From: Rubrivivax sp. | GTDB lineage: Bacteria > Pseudomonadota > Gammaproteobacteria > Burkholderiales > Burkholderiaceae_C | NCBI GenBank assembly: GCA_024641965.1 | Contig: JAHECC010000016.1 | Location: 1-42,237 of the forward strand | DNA: 42,237 bases | Direction: 5' to 3' | Shown: positions 26,196-37,301 of the stretch, in pieces | Layout of the letters: each line of letters opens with the position of its first letter | Numbering within the stretch: the stretch's first letter is position 1 | Notes under the pieces: generated by a model | Databases searched by the model: none | Seen by the model: the letters and a program-made list of their open reading frames with translations, nothing else | Told to the model about the DNA's origin: nothing | Translations under genes and position numbers: made by a program

Positions 26196-26927
26196 ATGAT
26201 CACAAACCCGCAGACCGGCACGAACATCCAGGAAGTCGCTCCGGCCATCTACCGCATCAACACGCCGGTCGACCTGCCCGGGGGGCTGCGCTTCAGCTTC
26301 AACCAGTATCTGGTCGTCGATGACGAGTCGCTGCTTTTTCACACCGGGCCACGGAAGCTGTTTCCGCTGGTCAGCCAGGCCATCGGCACGGTCGTGGCAT
26401 TCGATCGCCTGCGCTACGTCGGTTTGTCGCATTTCGAGGCCGACGAATGCGGTGCCATCAACGAGTTCCTGGCGCTGGCGCCGCAGGCCGTGCCGCTGTG
26501 CGGAAAGGTGGCTGCGATGGTGTCGGTGGACGATTTTGCGGACCGGCCGGCACGGGCGCTGGCCGATGGGGAACTGCTGCAACTCGGCAGCCACACCATG
26601 AAGTGGTTCGACACGCCGCACATTCCCCATGGCTGGGATTGCGGTCTGATGATGGACGTGCAAACGCAGACCTTCTTCTGCGGCGACCTGTTCACGCAGC
26701 CCGGCGCAGGCGAGAAGGCGCTCACCGAGGTGGACATCCTCGGGCCGAGCGAGGGCTTTCGCGGCGCGATGGACTACTACGCCCACACCGCACAGACACC
26801 AAGCACGCTGGCGCGCCTGGCCGCCGAGAGGCCGGTCACGCTGGCCTGCATGCACGGCAGCGCGTGGACCGGAGATGGTTCTTCGCTGCTGCGCCAATTG
26901 GCCGAGGCATTGGGTGACCCGAAGTAG
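26196..26927 (+). CDS. Stand-alone flavodiiron-type (ODP) metallo-beta-lactamase-fold di-iron protein
   Basis: A 243-residue MBL-fold protein whose metal ligands match flavodiiron proteins rather than zinc hydrolases. The motif HFEADECG has H79, E81 and D83 (H-x-E-x-D instead of H-x-H-x-D), followed by H145 in HIPHGWD, D164 in FFCGDLF and H220 in CMHGSAW. These positions fall close to the ROO/FprA pattern. It has no flavodoxin or rubredoxin domain, so the electron donor must be another protein. Stand-alone ODP proteins bind oxygen, and some act as sensors. Neighbouring ECF sigma and zinc anti-sigma genes suggest a role in oxygen or nitric oxide response. Start fixed by AGGAGA. Confidence 0.85.
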   Translation: MITNPQTGTNIQEVAPAIYRINTPVDLPGGLRFSFNQYLVVDDESLLFHTGPRKLFPLVSQAIGTVVAFDRLRYVGLSHFEADECGAINEFLALAPQAVPLCGKVAAMVSVDDFADRPARALADGELLQLGSHTMKWFDTPHIPHGWDCGLMMDVQTQTFFCGDLFTQPGAGEKALTEVDILGPSEGFRGAMDYYAHTAQTPSTLARLAAERPVTLACMHGSAWTGDGSSLLRQLAEALGDPK

Positions 26928-27103
26928 CTCGGGCGCGATTGCGTTCCACCTCGCGATCCAAACGGCCACGCTTCGTGGAACTCCACTGGCATGGGGCCGG
27001 CCGGCACGGCTGATCGTGCGGGTTGACTTGGCGTATGGTGTGCGTGCCGTATCTCAGGACTCGGCCGCACGCGTCCAACGGTCGCGTAAACTCTGCGCCC
27101 GAC

Positions 27104-27177
27104 GCGGGTGTAGTTCAATGGTAGAACGGCAGCTTCCCAAGCTTTAGACAGGGGTTCGATTCCCCTCACCCGCTCCA
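27104..27177 (+). tRNA. tRNA-Gly (anticodon CCC)
   Basis: A complete 74-base tRNA with encoded CCA. The acceptor stem GCGGGTG pairs with CACCCGC, D stem GTTC/GAAC, anticodon loop TTCCCAA with CCC at 27136-27138, and T stem AGGGG/CCCCT around TTCGATT. The sequence is close to bacterial glyU-type tRNA-Gly(CCC), which reads GGG. The anticodon stem (GCAGC/GCTTT) holds one C-U mismatch and a G-U pair at its outer end, which is tolerated. TAAACT at 27087-27092 followed by GC-rich CTGCGCCC may be its -10 and discriminator. Confidence 0.95.
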
Positions 27178-27273
27178 GCCGAGCCAGGGAGCCTCACGGC
27201 GGCGCCTGGGCGTACGACGTCTTGCGGCAGTGGCGACTTTGCCCATGAACCGTCTTCCACCTTCCCGGCCCCG

Positions 27274-28203
27274 ATGAGCCCGCCATTGCAGGTGCTCTGG
27301 GTCGGCCGTGCGCCGGCCGAGGTGGCAGCGTTGGCGGCTGCGTCTTTCACGGTGCAGGTCTGCGAGTCGCTGGATGCGGCGGCGCAGGCGCTGGCGGATG
27401 CGCCGCACGACGCGCTGGTGCTGCAGCTCGACGCCGACACCGGGTTGCAGGCGGTGCTCGACTGGCGCTCGCTGTCGCATGCGGTGCTGGACGGCGCCGT
27501 GGTGGTGCTTGCGCCAGGCGAGGATCTGGACATGGCTGCGCTGCTGGTGCATCGCGGCGTGCAGGACGTGTTGCCCGCGGTGGCCGCCGACGCGGCGACG
27601 CTGGTGCGTGTGCTGCGCCTGAGCGTCGAACGCAAGGCCATCGAGAAGGCCGCGCGCAAAGCCTATGCGACGGACCTGTCCACCGGCCTGCCCAATCACG
27701 CGCAGTTGCTGGAGCACATGACGCACCTGCTCGCTCTGCGTGAGCGCGAGCCGGCGCCGATGGCGCTGCTGGCCTTGCGCATCGAAGGCTTGGCATCCAC
27801 CGAGGCTGCATTGGGGGTGGAAGCGGCCCACGTGCTGCGGCGCAAGGTGGCGGTGCGCCTGCGCGCCGGCCTGCGTGCCAGCGACGTCGTGGCCTCGATC
27901 GGCAACGATGCCTTTGCGGTGCTGTTGGCCTGGATCGACGCTCCGGGCGATGGGCAGCGCGTGGCCTCGAAACTCGGTGCCGCGCTGGGCCAGCCTTTTC
28001 GCGTCGCCGGCCACGTACGCGCGGTGACGGTCAGCGTGGGCCTGAGCCAGTACCCCGAGCACGGCCGGCAGGCCGAGGAACTGCTGCGTCGCGCCATCGG
28101 CCAGGCCACGGCCACGGCGGCTCTCGGTCGCGAGGGCTTCGCCGGGAGCGCCGAGCGCAGCGCGGCGCGTGCGGCCAACGACGAGGAACCGGAACCGAGC
28201 TGA
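27274..28203 (+). CDS. Degenerate GGDEF-domain protein with N-terminal receiver-like domain
   Basis: A 309-residue protein. Residues about 5-110 resemble a response-regulator receiver fold (LQVLWVGRAPAEVAAL, DALVLQLDADTG). The GGDEF domain begins at about 133 with DLSTGLPNHAQLLEHM. The signature is GNDAF (210-214) instead of GGDEF, so the second Gly and the key Glu are lost. The early metal-site Asp of the DLD-type motif is replaced in LALRIEGL. It should therefore be unable to make c-di-GMP and may bind a ligand or partner instead. The C-terminal strand VTVSVGLSQYPEHG matches the family. It begins 96 bases after the tRNA. No EAL domain or clear partner gene is adjacent. Confidence 0.8.
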   Translation: MSPPLQVLWVGRAPAEVAALAAASFTVQVCESLDAAAQALADAPHDALVLQLDADTGLQAVLDWRSLSHAVLDGAVVVLAPGEDLDMAALLVHRGVQDVLPAVAADAATLVRVLRLSVERKAIEKAARKAYATDLSTGLPNHAQLLEHMTHLLALREREPAPMALLALRIEGLASTEAALGVEAAHVLRRKVAVRLRAGLRASDVVASIGNDAFAVLLAWIDAPGDGQRVASKLGAALGQPFRVAGHVRAVTVSVGLSQYPEHGRQAEELLRRAIGQATATAALGREGFAGSAERSAARAANDEEPEPS

Positions 28204-28225
28204 ACGCGGTGCCCCTCTCAGGGCG

Positions 28226-29410
28226 TCAGGAGAAGGCCTGAATGCCGGTGATGGCCCGGCCCAGGATCAGCGCATGGATGTCGTGCGTGCCCTCATAGGT
28301 ATTCACCACCTCCAGGTTGACCAGGTGGCGTGCCACGCCGAATTCGTCGCTGATGCCGTTGCCACCCATCATGTCGCGCGCCAGCCGCGCGATGTCCAGC
28401 GCCTTGCCGCAGCTGTTGCGCTTGAGGATCGAGGTGACCTCGACCGAGGCCGTGCCCTCGTCCTTCATGCGCCCCAGCCGCAGGCAGCCCTGCAGGCCAA
28501 GGGCGATCTCGGTCTGCATGTCGGCCAGCTTCTTCTGGATCAGCTGGTTCGCGGCCAGCGGCCGGCCGAACTGCTTGCGGTCGAGCACGTACTGGCGAGC
28601 ACGGTGCATGCAGTCCTCGGCCGCGCCCAGCGCGCCCCAGGCGATGCCGTAACGCGCGCTGTTCAGGCAGGTGAAGGGGCCTTTGAGGCCGCGCACCTCG
28701 GGGAAGGCGTTCTCCTCGGGGCAGAACACCTCGTCCATGACGATCTCGCCAGTGATCGATGCGCGCAGCCCCACCTTGCTGTGGATCCCCGGCGCGGACA
28801 GGCCCTTGGCGCCCTTGTCGAGGATGAAACCGCGGATCTGCCCACCGTCGTCCTTTGCCCAGACGACGAAGACGTCGGCGATCGGCGAGTTGCTGATCCA
28901 CATCTTCGAGCCGCTGAGCGAATAGCCACCGGGCACGGCCTTGGCGCGCGTGACCATGCTGCCGGGGTCGGAGCCGTGGTTCGGCTCGGTCAGGCCGAAG
29001 CAGCCGATCCACTCGCCGGTGGCCAGCTTGGGCAGGTACTTCTGCTTCTGGGCCTCGGTGCCGAACTCGTTGATCGGCACCATCACCAGCGAACTCTGCA
29101 CGCTCATCATCGAGCGGTAGCCGGAATCGATGCGCTCGACCTCGCGCGCGATCAGGCCGTAGCACACGTAGTTCAGTGCGGCGCCGCCATAGGCCTCGGG
29201 AATCGTCGGACCGAGCAGGCCGAGCTCACCCATCTCACGGAAGATCGCCGGGTCGGTCTTCTCGTGGCGGAAGGCTTCAGTGACGCGCGGCGCGAGCTGG
29301 CCCTGGCAATAGTCGTGCGCCGCGTCGCGCACCGCACGCTCGTCGTCGCTGAGTTGCTGCTCCAGCAGCAGCGGGTCGTCCCACTCGAAGCGGGCTTGGG
29401 TCTTGGCCAT
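28226..29410 (-). CDS. gcdH: Glutaryl-CoA dehydrogenase (acyl-CoA dehydrogenase family)
   Basis: A 394-residue FAD enzyme that oxidises and decarboxylates glutaryl-CoA to crotonyl-CoA in lysine, tryptophan and benzoate breakdown. Diagnostic features are the start [35 protein letters not shown], the FAD/substrate region [16 protein letters not shown] and the catalytic Glu373 in [24 protein letters not shown]. These together distinguish it from short-chain acyl-CoA dehydrogenases. GGAGA (29419-29423) lies eight bases before ATG 29410. It is divergent from alaS. No electron-transfer flavoprotein genes are present in the window. Confidence 0.92.
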   Translation of the reverse strand: MAKTQARFEWDDPLLLEQQLSDDERAVRDAAHDYCQGQLAPRVTEAFRHEKTDPAIFREMGELGLLGPTIPEAYGGAALNYVCYGLIAREVERIDSGYRSMMSVQSSLVMVPINEFGTEAQKQKYLPKLATGEWIGCFGLTEPNHGSDPGSMVTRAKAVPGGYSLSGSKMWISNSPIADVFVVWAKDDGGQIRGFILDKGAKGLSAPGIHSKVGLRASITGEIVMDEVFCPEENAFPEVRGLKGPFTCLNSARYGIAWGALGAAEDCMHRARQYVLDRKQFGRPLAANQLIQKKLADMQTEIALGLQGCLRLGRMKDEGTASVEVTSILKRNSCGKALDIARLARDMMGGNGISDEFGVARHLVNLEVVNTYEGTHDIHALILGRAITGIQAFS

Positions 29411-29594
29411 GGGGTGAGTCTCCAGCTGAAGGTTCCGGCATTGCATGCCAGCGTGCAGCGTATCACCCCGCAATCCAAGGCGTGGCGGCACGGCGGGCAA
29501 GCGCTCGGCAGACGCACGGGATAATGCGAAGTGTCTGTGAGCTGGCCTTTGGGCGGCGCGCGGGCCAGTGCACCCCAGCCATCCCGGGCACCCC

Positions 29595-32215
<2,621 letters not shown>

Positions 32216-32219
<4 letters not shown>

Positions 32220-32237
32220 GCCGACGCCGGCGCTCAG
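32216..32237. terminator. Inverted repeat between convergent alaS and ChaN-like genes
   Basis: CTGAGC (32216-32221) and GCTCAG (32232-32237) form a six-base-pair stem around a GC-rich ten-base loop (itself holding GCCGGC). The alaS TGA and the stop of the ChaN-like gene lie in the arms. No T-tract. Confidence 0.25.
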
Positions 32238-33043
32238 GGCCTGGCGGCCGATGACGCCGATGCCGCCTTCGCGGCGCCGAGCGTCTTGCGCAAGCCTTCG
32301 CAATGGTCTTGCTGCGGCGTGAATACCGCGCTGCGGCGCTCGTCGGCCTGCGTGCCGGGTTTTCCATCGCCGAAGACCACCACATGCATGTCCGCGGCCG
32401 CCAGCGCGGCGTCGCGCAGCAGGTGCAAGGGCACGCCCTGATCGCGCGCGGCGTGCTGGGCGCCGGTAAGCAGCAGCACCTGGGTGCCGGGCGGGGCATC
32501 GCGCAGGGCGGCCAGCACGACCCGTGCCATCGACGCGTCGCGCGCAATCTGGATGCGCACCATGCCCGGCTCCTGCGACTTCGGCAGCAGATCGCAATGC
32601 CCTGTACGCACCGCCTCAGCCAGCGCATCGCGAACATTGGCATCGACCAGCGCGTCCAGTGAGGCATCGGCCATTGCCGCGCGCATCTCGACGCGAGGCA
32701 GATTGCCGCCCCATACCGGCACGCCCGCGCGCACCGCGTTCATCACCACTTCGGCATAGGGCGGCCAGGGCCAGCCGCGCCAGGCCAGCGCCTCACGGAC
32801 CTGGCTCTCGCTGGCATCGGCTGGCAGACCTGCCGTGTTGTGCGGTGTTTCGGCCATCTCCAGCACCACGCCGGCCAGCCGGCCGTTGCGGGCCAGCACC
32901 TGCACTTCTTCGGCCACCTGGCGCTGCTGGTCGGGCTGGTCGTGCAACTCGCCGAAGATCAGCAGCCGCGCGGTGGCGGGGTCGGCGGCATGCGCCGGGC
33001 CGGCGACGAGCAGGCAGGTCAGCAGAGCGATGAGGGTGGGCAT
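32234..33043 (-). CDS. ChaN family (haem-binding uptake, Tiki-like) protein
   Basis: A 269-residue exported protein with signal peptide LIALLTCLLVAGPAHAA. The ChaN core is recognisable: LLIFGELHDQPDQQRQVAEEV near residue 28, where GE-x-H is the conserved metal-site motif of the Tiki/TraB/ChaN superfamily. GVVLEMAETPHNT, RGWPWPPYAEVVMNAVRAGVPVWGGNLPR and VLLLTGAQHAARDQGVPLHL come later. ChaN proteins are implicated in haem or iron uptake in Campylobacter and Neisseria. I see no lipobox Cys, so it is probably soluble periplasmic. It converges with alaS; the stops lie 14 bases apart. Confidence 0.82.
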   Translation of the reverse strand: MPTLIALLTCLLVAGPAHAADPATARLLIFGELHDQPDQQRQVAEEVQVLARNGRLAGVVLEMAETPHNTAGLPADASESQVREALAWRGWPWPPYAEVVMNAVRAGVPVWGGNLPRVEMRAAMADASLDALVDANVRDALAEAVRTGHCDLLPKSQEPGMVRIQIARDASMARVVLAALRDAPPGTQVLLLTGAQHAARDQGVPLHLLRDAALAAADMHVVVFGDGKPGTQADERRSAVFTPQQDHCEGLRKTLGAAKAASASSAARP

Positions 33044-33115
33044 GGGAGCGCAGTGTGCGTCATCTCGGCCCCGCAGCGGCCATGACATCATCGACATTGC
33101 AAGACACTCATTCAT

Positions 33116-33904
33116 ATGCCGAACCTGAAAACGCGCGACAGCACCGATGCCGAAGTCGAGGCCCTGGAGGCGTTGTGCGAACGTCTCGGTGGTTTCGACG
33201 ACCGGGTGACGCTGGAGTGGCTCGATGGCTGCATGGCGGCGCTGATCGCCGGGCCGCGCGCGATCACACCTGCGGAGTGGCTCCCTGCGCTGCTGGGCGA
33301 TGCCTGGGAGCGCACCTTTGCCGACCCGGCCGACGTCGCGCAGGCCACCGACACGCTGATGGCACGCTGGAACGTGCTGGCCTCGCAGATGGACGCCGAA
33401 GCACTGTTCGATGTACCTGACGAATTGCGCCTGAGCCCGCTGCTGGGCGACTACAGCGCCGAGCAGCGCGACGCGCTGCTTGCCGAGGGCAAGCTCGATG
33501 CCGAGCAGGCCAAGGATTTCCCGCTGTTCGGCGAGATCTGGGCGATCGGCGTGCTCGAGGCCATCGACACCTTTGCCGACGATTGGGCGATGCCGGACAC
33601 CGACAGCGACGACATCGCCTGGTTCGAGGCCAGCCTGCGCAGTCTGGTCGCGCTGACGATGCGCGACGACGCCGAACTGGCTGCCGACCTGCAACTGCGC
33701 TACCCGGGCAAGACGCTGGACCGCGATGCGCTGGTCGACGAGGCCTGCTTCGCGCTGCAGGACCTGCGCTGCTTCTGGGTCGAGCATGCGCCGCGCCACG
33801 CGCCGCGCCGCGTCGAACCCACACCAGGACGCAACGACCCCTGTCCCTGCGGCAGCGGCATCAAGTACAAGAAGTGCCACGGCGCGGCACCATCGGTACA
33901 TTGA
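33116..33904 (+). CDS. UPF0149 (YecA-like) protein with C-terminal SEC-C zinc motif
   Basis: A 262-residue cytoplasmic protein. The N-terminal helical UPF0149 domain covers most of the length ([38 protein letters not shown] and the acidic middle [16 protein letters not shown]). The C-terminus is a SEC-C zinc finger, [19 protein letters not shown], with the C-x-C-x8-C-H ligands, as at the SecA tail. YecA-type proteins are thought to bind SecA, SecB or the ribosome; the role here is not proven. It ends 18 bases before the coaBC start and may be co-transcribed with coaBC-dut. Confidence 0.85.
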   Translation: MPNLKTRDSTDAEVEALEALCERLGGFDDRVTLEWLDGCMAALIAGPRAITPAEWLPALLGDAWERTFADPADVAQATDTLMARWNVLASQMDAEALFDVPDELRLSPLLGDYSAEQRDALLAEGKLDAEQAKDFPLFGEIWAIGVLEAIDTFADDWAMPDTDSDDIAWFEASLRSLVALTMRDDAELAADLQLRYPGKTLDRDALVDEACFALQDLRCFWVEHAPRHAPRRVEPTPGRNDPCPCGSGIKYKKCHGAAPSVH

Positions 33905-33906
33905 GC

Positions 33907-33912
33907 TAGAGT
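33907..33912 (+). promoter_or_regulatory. Possible -10 element before coaBC
   Basis: TAGAGT in TTGAGCTAGAGTGCGCGCC (4 of 6 to TATAAT) lies ten bases before ATG 33923, just after the stop of the SEC-C gene. It resembles other -10-like elements in the window. No -35 match; low confidence. Confidence 0.25.
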
Positions 33913-33922
33913 GCGCGCCATC

Positions 33923-35137
33923 ATGAGTGAAGCCCTCGATCTGCAAGGACGCCATGTCGTGCTCGGCCTGAGCGGTGGCATCGCCTGCTACAAGTCGGCC
34001 GAGCTGGTGCGCGAACTGCAGCGCCACGGCGCCACGGTGCAGGTGGTGATGAGTGAGGCCGCGGCGCAGTTCATCACGCCGGTGACGATGCAGGCGTTGT
34101 CGAACCGGCCGGTGTTCAGCAGCCAGTGGGATGCGCGCCAGCACAACAACATGGCGCACATCGAACTGTCGCGCGAGGCCGACGCGCTGCTGGTGGCGCC
34201 GGCCAGCGCCGATTTCATCGCCAAGCTGGCCCAGGGCCGCGGCGACGACTTGCTCAGCCTGCTGTGCCTGGCACGGCCCATCGACCGCCTCCCGCTGCTG
34301 CTGGCGCCGGCGATGAACCGCGAGATGTGGGCGCACCCGGCGACGCAGCGCAACGCCGCGCAGGTCGTGGCAGACGGCGCCATGCTGCTAGGCCCGGCCG
34401 CCGGCGACCAGGCCTGTGGCGAGGTCGGCGACGGGCGCATGCTCGAAGCCACCGAGCTTTGCGAGGAACTGGTCGCCCACCTGCAACCCAAGCTGCTGGC
34501 CGGGCAGCGCGTGCTCATCACCGCCGGGCCGACCTTCGAGGCCATCGACCCGGTGCGCGGCATCACCAATCTGTCCAGCGGCAAGATGGGTTTCGCGATC
34601 GCGCGAGCGGCCGCCGAATCGGGCGCCGAGGTGACGCTGGTGGCGGGTCCGGTGGCGCTGACCACGCCGCGCCACGTGAGACGCATCGACGTGCAAAGCG
34701 CGCTGCAGATGCACGAAGCGGTCATGCCGCTGGCGGGGCAGCACGAGGTCTTCGTCGCCACCGCGGCGGTGGCCGACTGGCGCGTGCAGGGCTGCAGCGA
34801 GCACAAGCTCAAGAAGGACGGCTCGGGTCGCGTGCCGAATTTCGAGATGATCGAGAACCCCGACATCCTGGCCAGCGTGGCCAGGCTGCCCAAACCGCCG
34901 TACTGCGTGGGCTTCGCCGCCGAGAGCCACGACTTGGCGAAGCATGCGCGCGAGAAACGGCTGCGCAAGGGCATCCCGCTGATCGTCGGCAACCTCGGCC
35001 CGGCGACCTTCGGCCAGGATCACAACGCATTGCTGCTGATCGACGGGCAGGGTGAACGCGAGCTGCCCCATGCCGGCAAGCTGGCGCTGGCACGAGAGCT
35101 GGTGCGCGAGATCGCCGCGCGGTTGCCGAAGCCATGA
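33923..35137 (+). CDS. coaBC: Bifunctional phosphopantothenoylcysteine decarboxylase/phosphopantothenate--cysteine ligase
   Basis: A 404-residue coenzyme A biosynthesis enzyme. The N-terminal flavoprotein decarboxylase (CoaC) has [19 protein letters not shown], His79 in NNMAHIEL, the PAMNREMW motif (129-136) and the catalytic Cys165 in [11 protein letters not shown]. The C-terminal ligase (CoaB) starts near residue 190 with [27 protein letters not shown] and contains KLKKDG. It makes 4'-phosphopantetheine from 4'-phosphopantothenate, Cys and CTP. I took ATG 33923; an upstream in-frame GTG at 33911 is less likely. Stop overlaps dut by ATGA, the common coaBC-dut pairing. Confidence 0.96.
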   Translation: MSEALDLQGRHVVLGLSGGIACYKSAELVRELQRHGATVQVVMSEAAAQFITPVTMQALSNRPVFSSQWDARQHNNMAHIELSREADALLVAPASADFIAKLAQGRGDDLLSLLCLARPIDRLPLLLAPAMNREMWAHPATQRNAAQVVADGAMLLGPAAGDQACGEVGDGRMLEATELCEELVAHLQPKLLAGQRVLITAGPTFEAIDPVRGITNLSSGKMGFAIARAAAESGAEVTLVAGPVALTTPRHVRRIDVQSALQMHEAVMPLAGQHEVFVATAAVADWRVQGCSEHKLKKDGSGRVPNFEMIENPDILASVARLPKPPYCVGFAAESHDLAKHAREKRLRKGIPLIVGNLGPATFGQDHNALLLIDGQGERELPHAGKLALARELVREIAARLPKP

Positions 35138-35583
35138 GCATCATCGAGCTCAAGCTGCTGGACGAGCGCATGGCCGAGCACCTGCCGGCTTATGCCACGC
35201 CAGGCAGTGCCGGGCTGGACCTGCGCGCCTGCCTGGATGCGCCGCTGGTGCTGGCACCGGGGCAAGCCGAACTGATCCCGACTGGGCTGTCGATCCACAT
35301 CGGCGATCCGACGCTGGCAGCAATGCTGCTGCCGCGTTCGGGGCTGGGCCACAAGCACGGCATCGTGCTCGGCAACCTCGTCGGTCTGATCGACAGCGAC
35401 TATCAGGGCCCGCTGATGATCAGCTGCTGGAACCGCGGCACGGCGGCCTACACCGTGCAGCCGATGGAGCGCATCGCGCAGATGGTCATCGTGCCGGTGG
35501 TGCAGGCGCAGTTCCGGCGCGTCGAGGCCTTCGCCGATTCGGCGCGCGGCGCGGGCGGTTTCGGTTCGACCGGTACGGCCTGA
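35134..35583 (+). CDS. dut: Deoxyuridine 5'-triphosphate nucleotidohydrolase (dUTPase)
   Basis: A 149-residue homotrimeric dUTPase that hydrolyses dUTP to dUMP, limiting uracil in DNA. The five motifs are in order: [13 protein letters not shown] (1), [10 protein letters not shown] (2), [14 protein letters not shown] (3), [11 protein letters not shown] (4), and the P-loop-like [10 protein letters not shown] at the C-terminus (5). The catalytic Asp in GLIDSDYQG is present. It is coupled to coaBC by ATGA and converges with the SlyD-like gene, 12 bases away. Confidence 0.97.
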   Translation: MSIIELKLLDERMAEHLPAYATPGSAGLDLRACLDAPLVLAPGQAELIPTGLSIHIGDPTLAAMLLPRSGLGHKHGIVLGNLVGLIDSDYQGPLMISCWNRGTAAYTVQPMERIAQMVIVPVVQAQFRRVEAFADSARGAGGFGSTGTA

Positions 35584-35599
35584 GTCTGCGCGGGCTCAG
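35580..35599. terminator. Short inverted repeat between convergent dut and SlyD-like genes
   Basis: CTGAG (35580-35584) and CTCAG (35595-35599) are a five-base inverted repeat holding both stop codons. Too short to be a strong terminator; listed because the same arrangement recurs at two other convergent pairs in this window. Confidence 0.2.
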
Positions 35600-36117
35600 T
35601 GTGTGTGCGCGCCGGGCGGCGCCGTGTTCAACACCGTGATGCCGGCGGTTCCGAGCGAGCCCGCCTGGATCTCCTCGTCGCTGGCTTCGCGCACGTCGCG
35701 CACACGCAGGTGCAGGCGCAGCGCCATGCCGGCCAGCGGGTGGTTCCCGTCCAGCACGACATGTGAAGGGTAGATCTCGGTCACGGCGTAGAGCACGTCG
35801 GCCGGCATGTCGGGCGTGACGCTGCCTTCGGGCAGGCCCTCGAAGTGCATGCCGAGCTCGAGCTGCTCGGGAAACAGCTCGCGTGCCTCGAAGCACACCA
35901 ACTCGCTGTGATAGTCGCCGAAGGCATGCTCCGGCTCGAGGTGCAGGTGCGTTTCGTGACCCGCTTCGGCGCCTGCCAGCGCCTCTTCCACCTTGGGCAG
36001 CAGGTCGCTGCCGCCGTAGAAGAACTCCACCGGCTCGGCCAGTTCGTCGATCAACTGGCCCTGGGCATCCGACAAGGTCCAGCTCAGGCTGAGCACGCAG
36101 GGGGCGGAAATCTTCAT
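35596..36117 (-). CDS. slyD: SlyD-like FKBP-type peptidyl-prolyl cis-trans isomerase
   Basis: A 173-residue FKBP-type isomerase of the SlyD/FkpB class. The FKBP strand is VLSLSWTLSDAQGQLIDELAEPVEFFYGGSDLLPKVEEALAGAEAGHE. The IF (chaperone insert) region follows with FGDYHSELVCFEARELFP, and the final strands are HPLAGMALRLHLRVRDVREAS. The His-rich SlyD metal tail is short (PPGAHTH). The protein should catalyse proline isomerisation in the cytosol. ATG 36117 follows -10-like GATCAT by six bases with no ribosome binding site. It is divergent from the uL16 hydroxylase gene. Confidence 0.85.
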   Translation of the reverse strand: MKISAPCVLSLSWTLSDAQGQLIDELAEPVEFFYGGSDLLPKVEEALAGAEAGHETHLHLEPEHAFGDYHSELVCFEARELFPEQLELGMHFEGLPEGSVTPDMPADVLYAVTEIYPSHVVLDGNHPLAGMALRLHLRVRDVREASDEEIQAGSLGTAGITVLNTAPPGAHTH

Positions 36118-36161
36118 CGCTGAATGATCGCACAGCGTCACGCGTGCAAGCGCTTCACCGA

Positions 36162-36167
36162 CACAAT
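36162..36167 (+). promoter_or_regulatory. -10-like element abutting the uL16-type hydroxylase start
   Basis: CACAAT in CACCGACACAATGGCGGC ends six bases before ATG 36174; no ribosome binding site is visible. This matches the arrangement at the MacA-like and GNAT genes and suggests a leaderless transcript. Confidence 0.3.
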
Positions 36168-36173
36168 GGCGGC

Positions 36174-37301
36174 ATGGATGTGAACCAGCCCCTGTCGATG
36201 CTCGGCGGCCTGTCGCCCACGGCCTTCATGCGCCGGCATTGGCAGAAGAAGCCGCTGCTCGTGCGCCAGGCCTTTGCGGACATCACCGCGCCGCTGTCGC
36301 GCGCGGCACTGTTCGATCTGGCCGCGCGCGACGAGGTCGAGTCGCGCCTGGTGCTGCGCCACGCCGCCGGCTGGACCTTGCGCCATGGCCCGGTCCCGCG
36401 GCGTGCCTTGCCCGCCTTGAAGCAGCCTGGCTGGACGCTGCTGGTGCAGGGCCTGGACCTGCACGTGCAGGCCGCGCACGAACTGCTCGCGCGCTTTCGC
36501 TTCGCCCCCGAAGCGCGTCTCGACGACCTGATGCTGTCCTATGCCAGCGACGGGGGTGGGGTGGGGCCGCATCTCGACTCCTACGACGTGTTCCTGATCC
36601 AGGTGCAGGGCCGCCGGCGCTGGCGCATCGGCCGCGCGCGCGACGCCGCCTTGGTGCCGGGCTTGCCGCTGAAGATCCTGCGCAACTTCCGGCCCGAACA
36701 GGAATGGCTGCTCGAGCCGGGCGACATGCTCTACCTGCCGCCGAAGTGGGCCCACGACGGTGTCGCGGAGGGCGAGTGCATGACCGCCTCGGTGGGTTTT
36801 CGTGCCCCTGCCGCTGTTGAATTGGCCCGCGATCTGCTGCAGTGCGCGGCCGAGTGCCTCGCACCCGGTCCGACCGAGCGTCTGTATGCCGATGTCGCGC
36901 AGCCGGCGACGGCCCACCCCGGCGCCGTGCCGGCCGCGCTGCAGGCCTTCGCGCTGCGCGCCGTGCGGCAGGCCTTGCGCGAGCCGCAGCTGCTGCACCT
37001 TGCGCTGGGCGAGGTGCTGACCGAGCCCAAAGCGCGTGTCTGGTTCGATGCGCCGGCGCGCCGCCCCAAGTTGTCGGCGGGCGTGGTGCTCGACCGGCGC
37101 ACACGCATGATGTACGACGCGCGCCACGTATACATCAACGGCGAGTCGTTCCGCGTTGCTGGGCGGGATGCTAGGTGGCTGCGTCGTCTGGCCGACCAGC
37201 GTCGCCTGACCTCAGCCGAACTGTTGCGCTTGAGCGCGGATGCAGGCGCCACACTGCATGAATGGGCCGCCGCCGGGTGGCTGCGCGAGGAGTACATATG
37301 A
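36174..37301 (+). CDS. JmjC-type cupin, probable ribosomal protein uL16 arginine hydroxylase (YcfD-like)
   Basis: A 375-residue Fe(II)/2-oxoglutarate oxygenase. The N-terminal FMRRHWQKKPLLVRQAFAD is typical of YcfD/RoxA-type ribosomal oxygenases. The iron triad is His133 and Asp135 in GPHLDSYDVFLIQVQGRRRW and His194 in LPPKWAHDGVAEG, with a spacing near that of E. coli YcfD. The latter hydroxylates an Arg in ribosomal protein uL16. The C-terminal winged-helix-like part (VVLDRRTRMMYDARHVYINGESF) fits the family. Length is close to YcfD. Stop overlaps the next gene by ATGA, so that unknown protein may be a partner. Confidence 0.88.
   Translation: MDVNQPLSMLGGLSPTAFMRRHWQKKPLLVRQAFADITAPLSRAALFDLAARDEVESRLVLRHAAGWTLRHGPVPRRALPALKQPGWTLLVQGLDLHVQAAHELLARFRFAPEARLDDLMLSYASDGGGVGPHLDSYDVFLIQVQGRRRWRIGRARDAALVPGLPLKILRNFRPEQEWLLEPGDMLYLPPKWAHDGVAEGECMTASVGFRAPAAVELARDLLQCAAECLAPGPTERLYADVAQPATAHPGAVPAALQAFALRAVRQALREPQLLHLALGEVLTEPKARVWFDAPARRPKLSAGVVLDRRTRMMYDARHVYINGESFRVAGRDARWLRRLADQRRLTSAELLRLSADAGATLHEWAAAGWLREEYI

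Noticed and set aside
27104-27177. tRNA-Gly as an integration site for a mobile element
   Set aside because: No integrase gene, no repeat of the tRNA 3' end and no change in composition is seen downstream.
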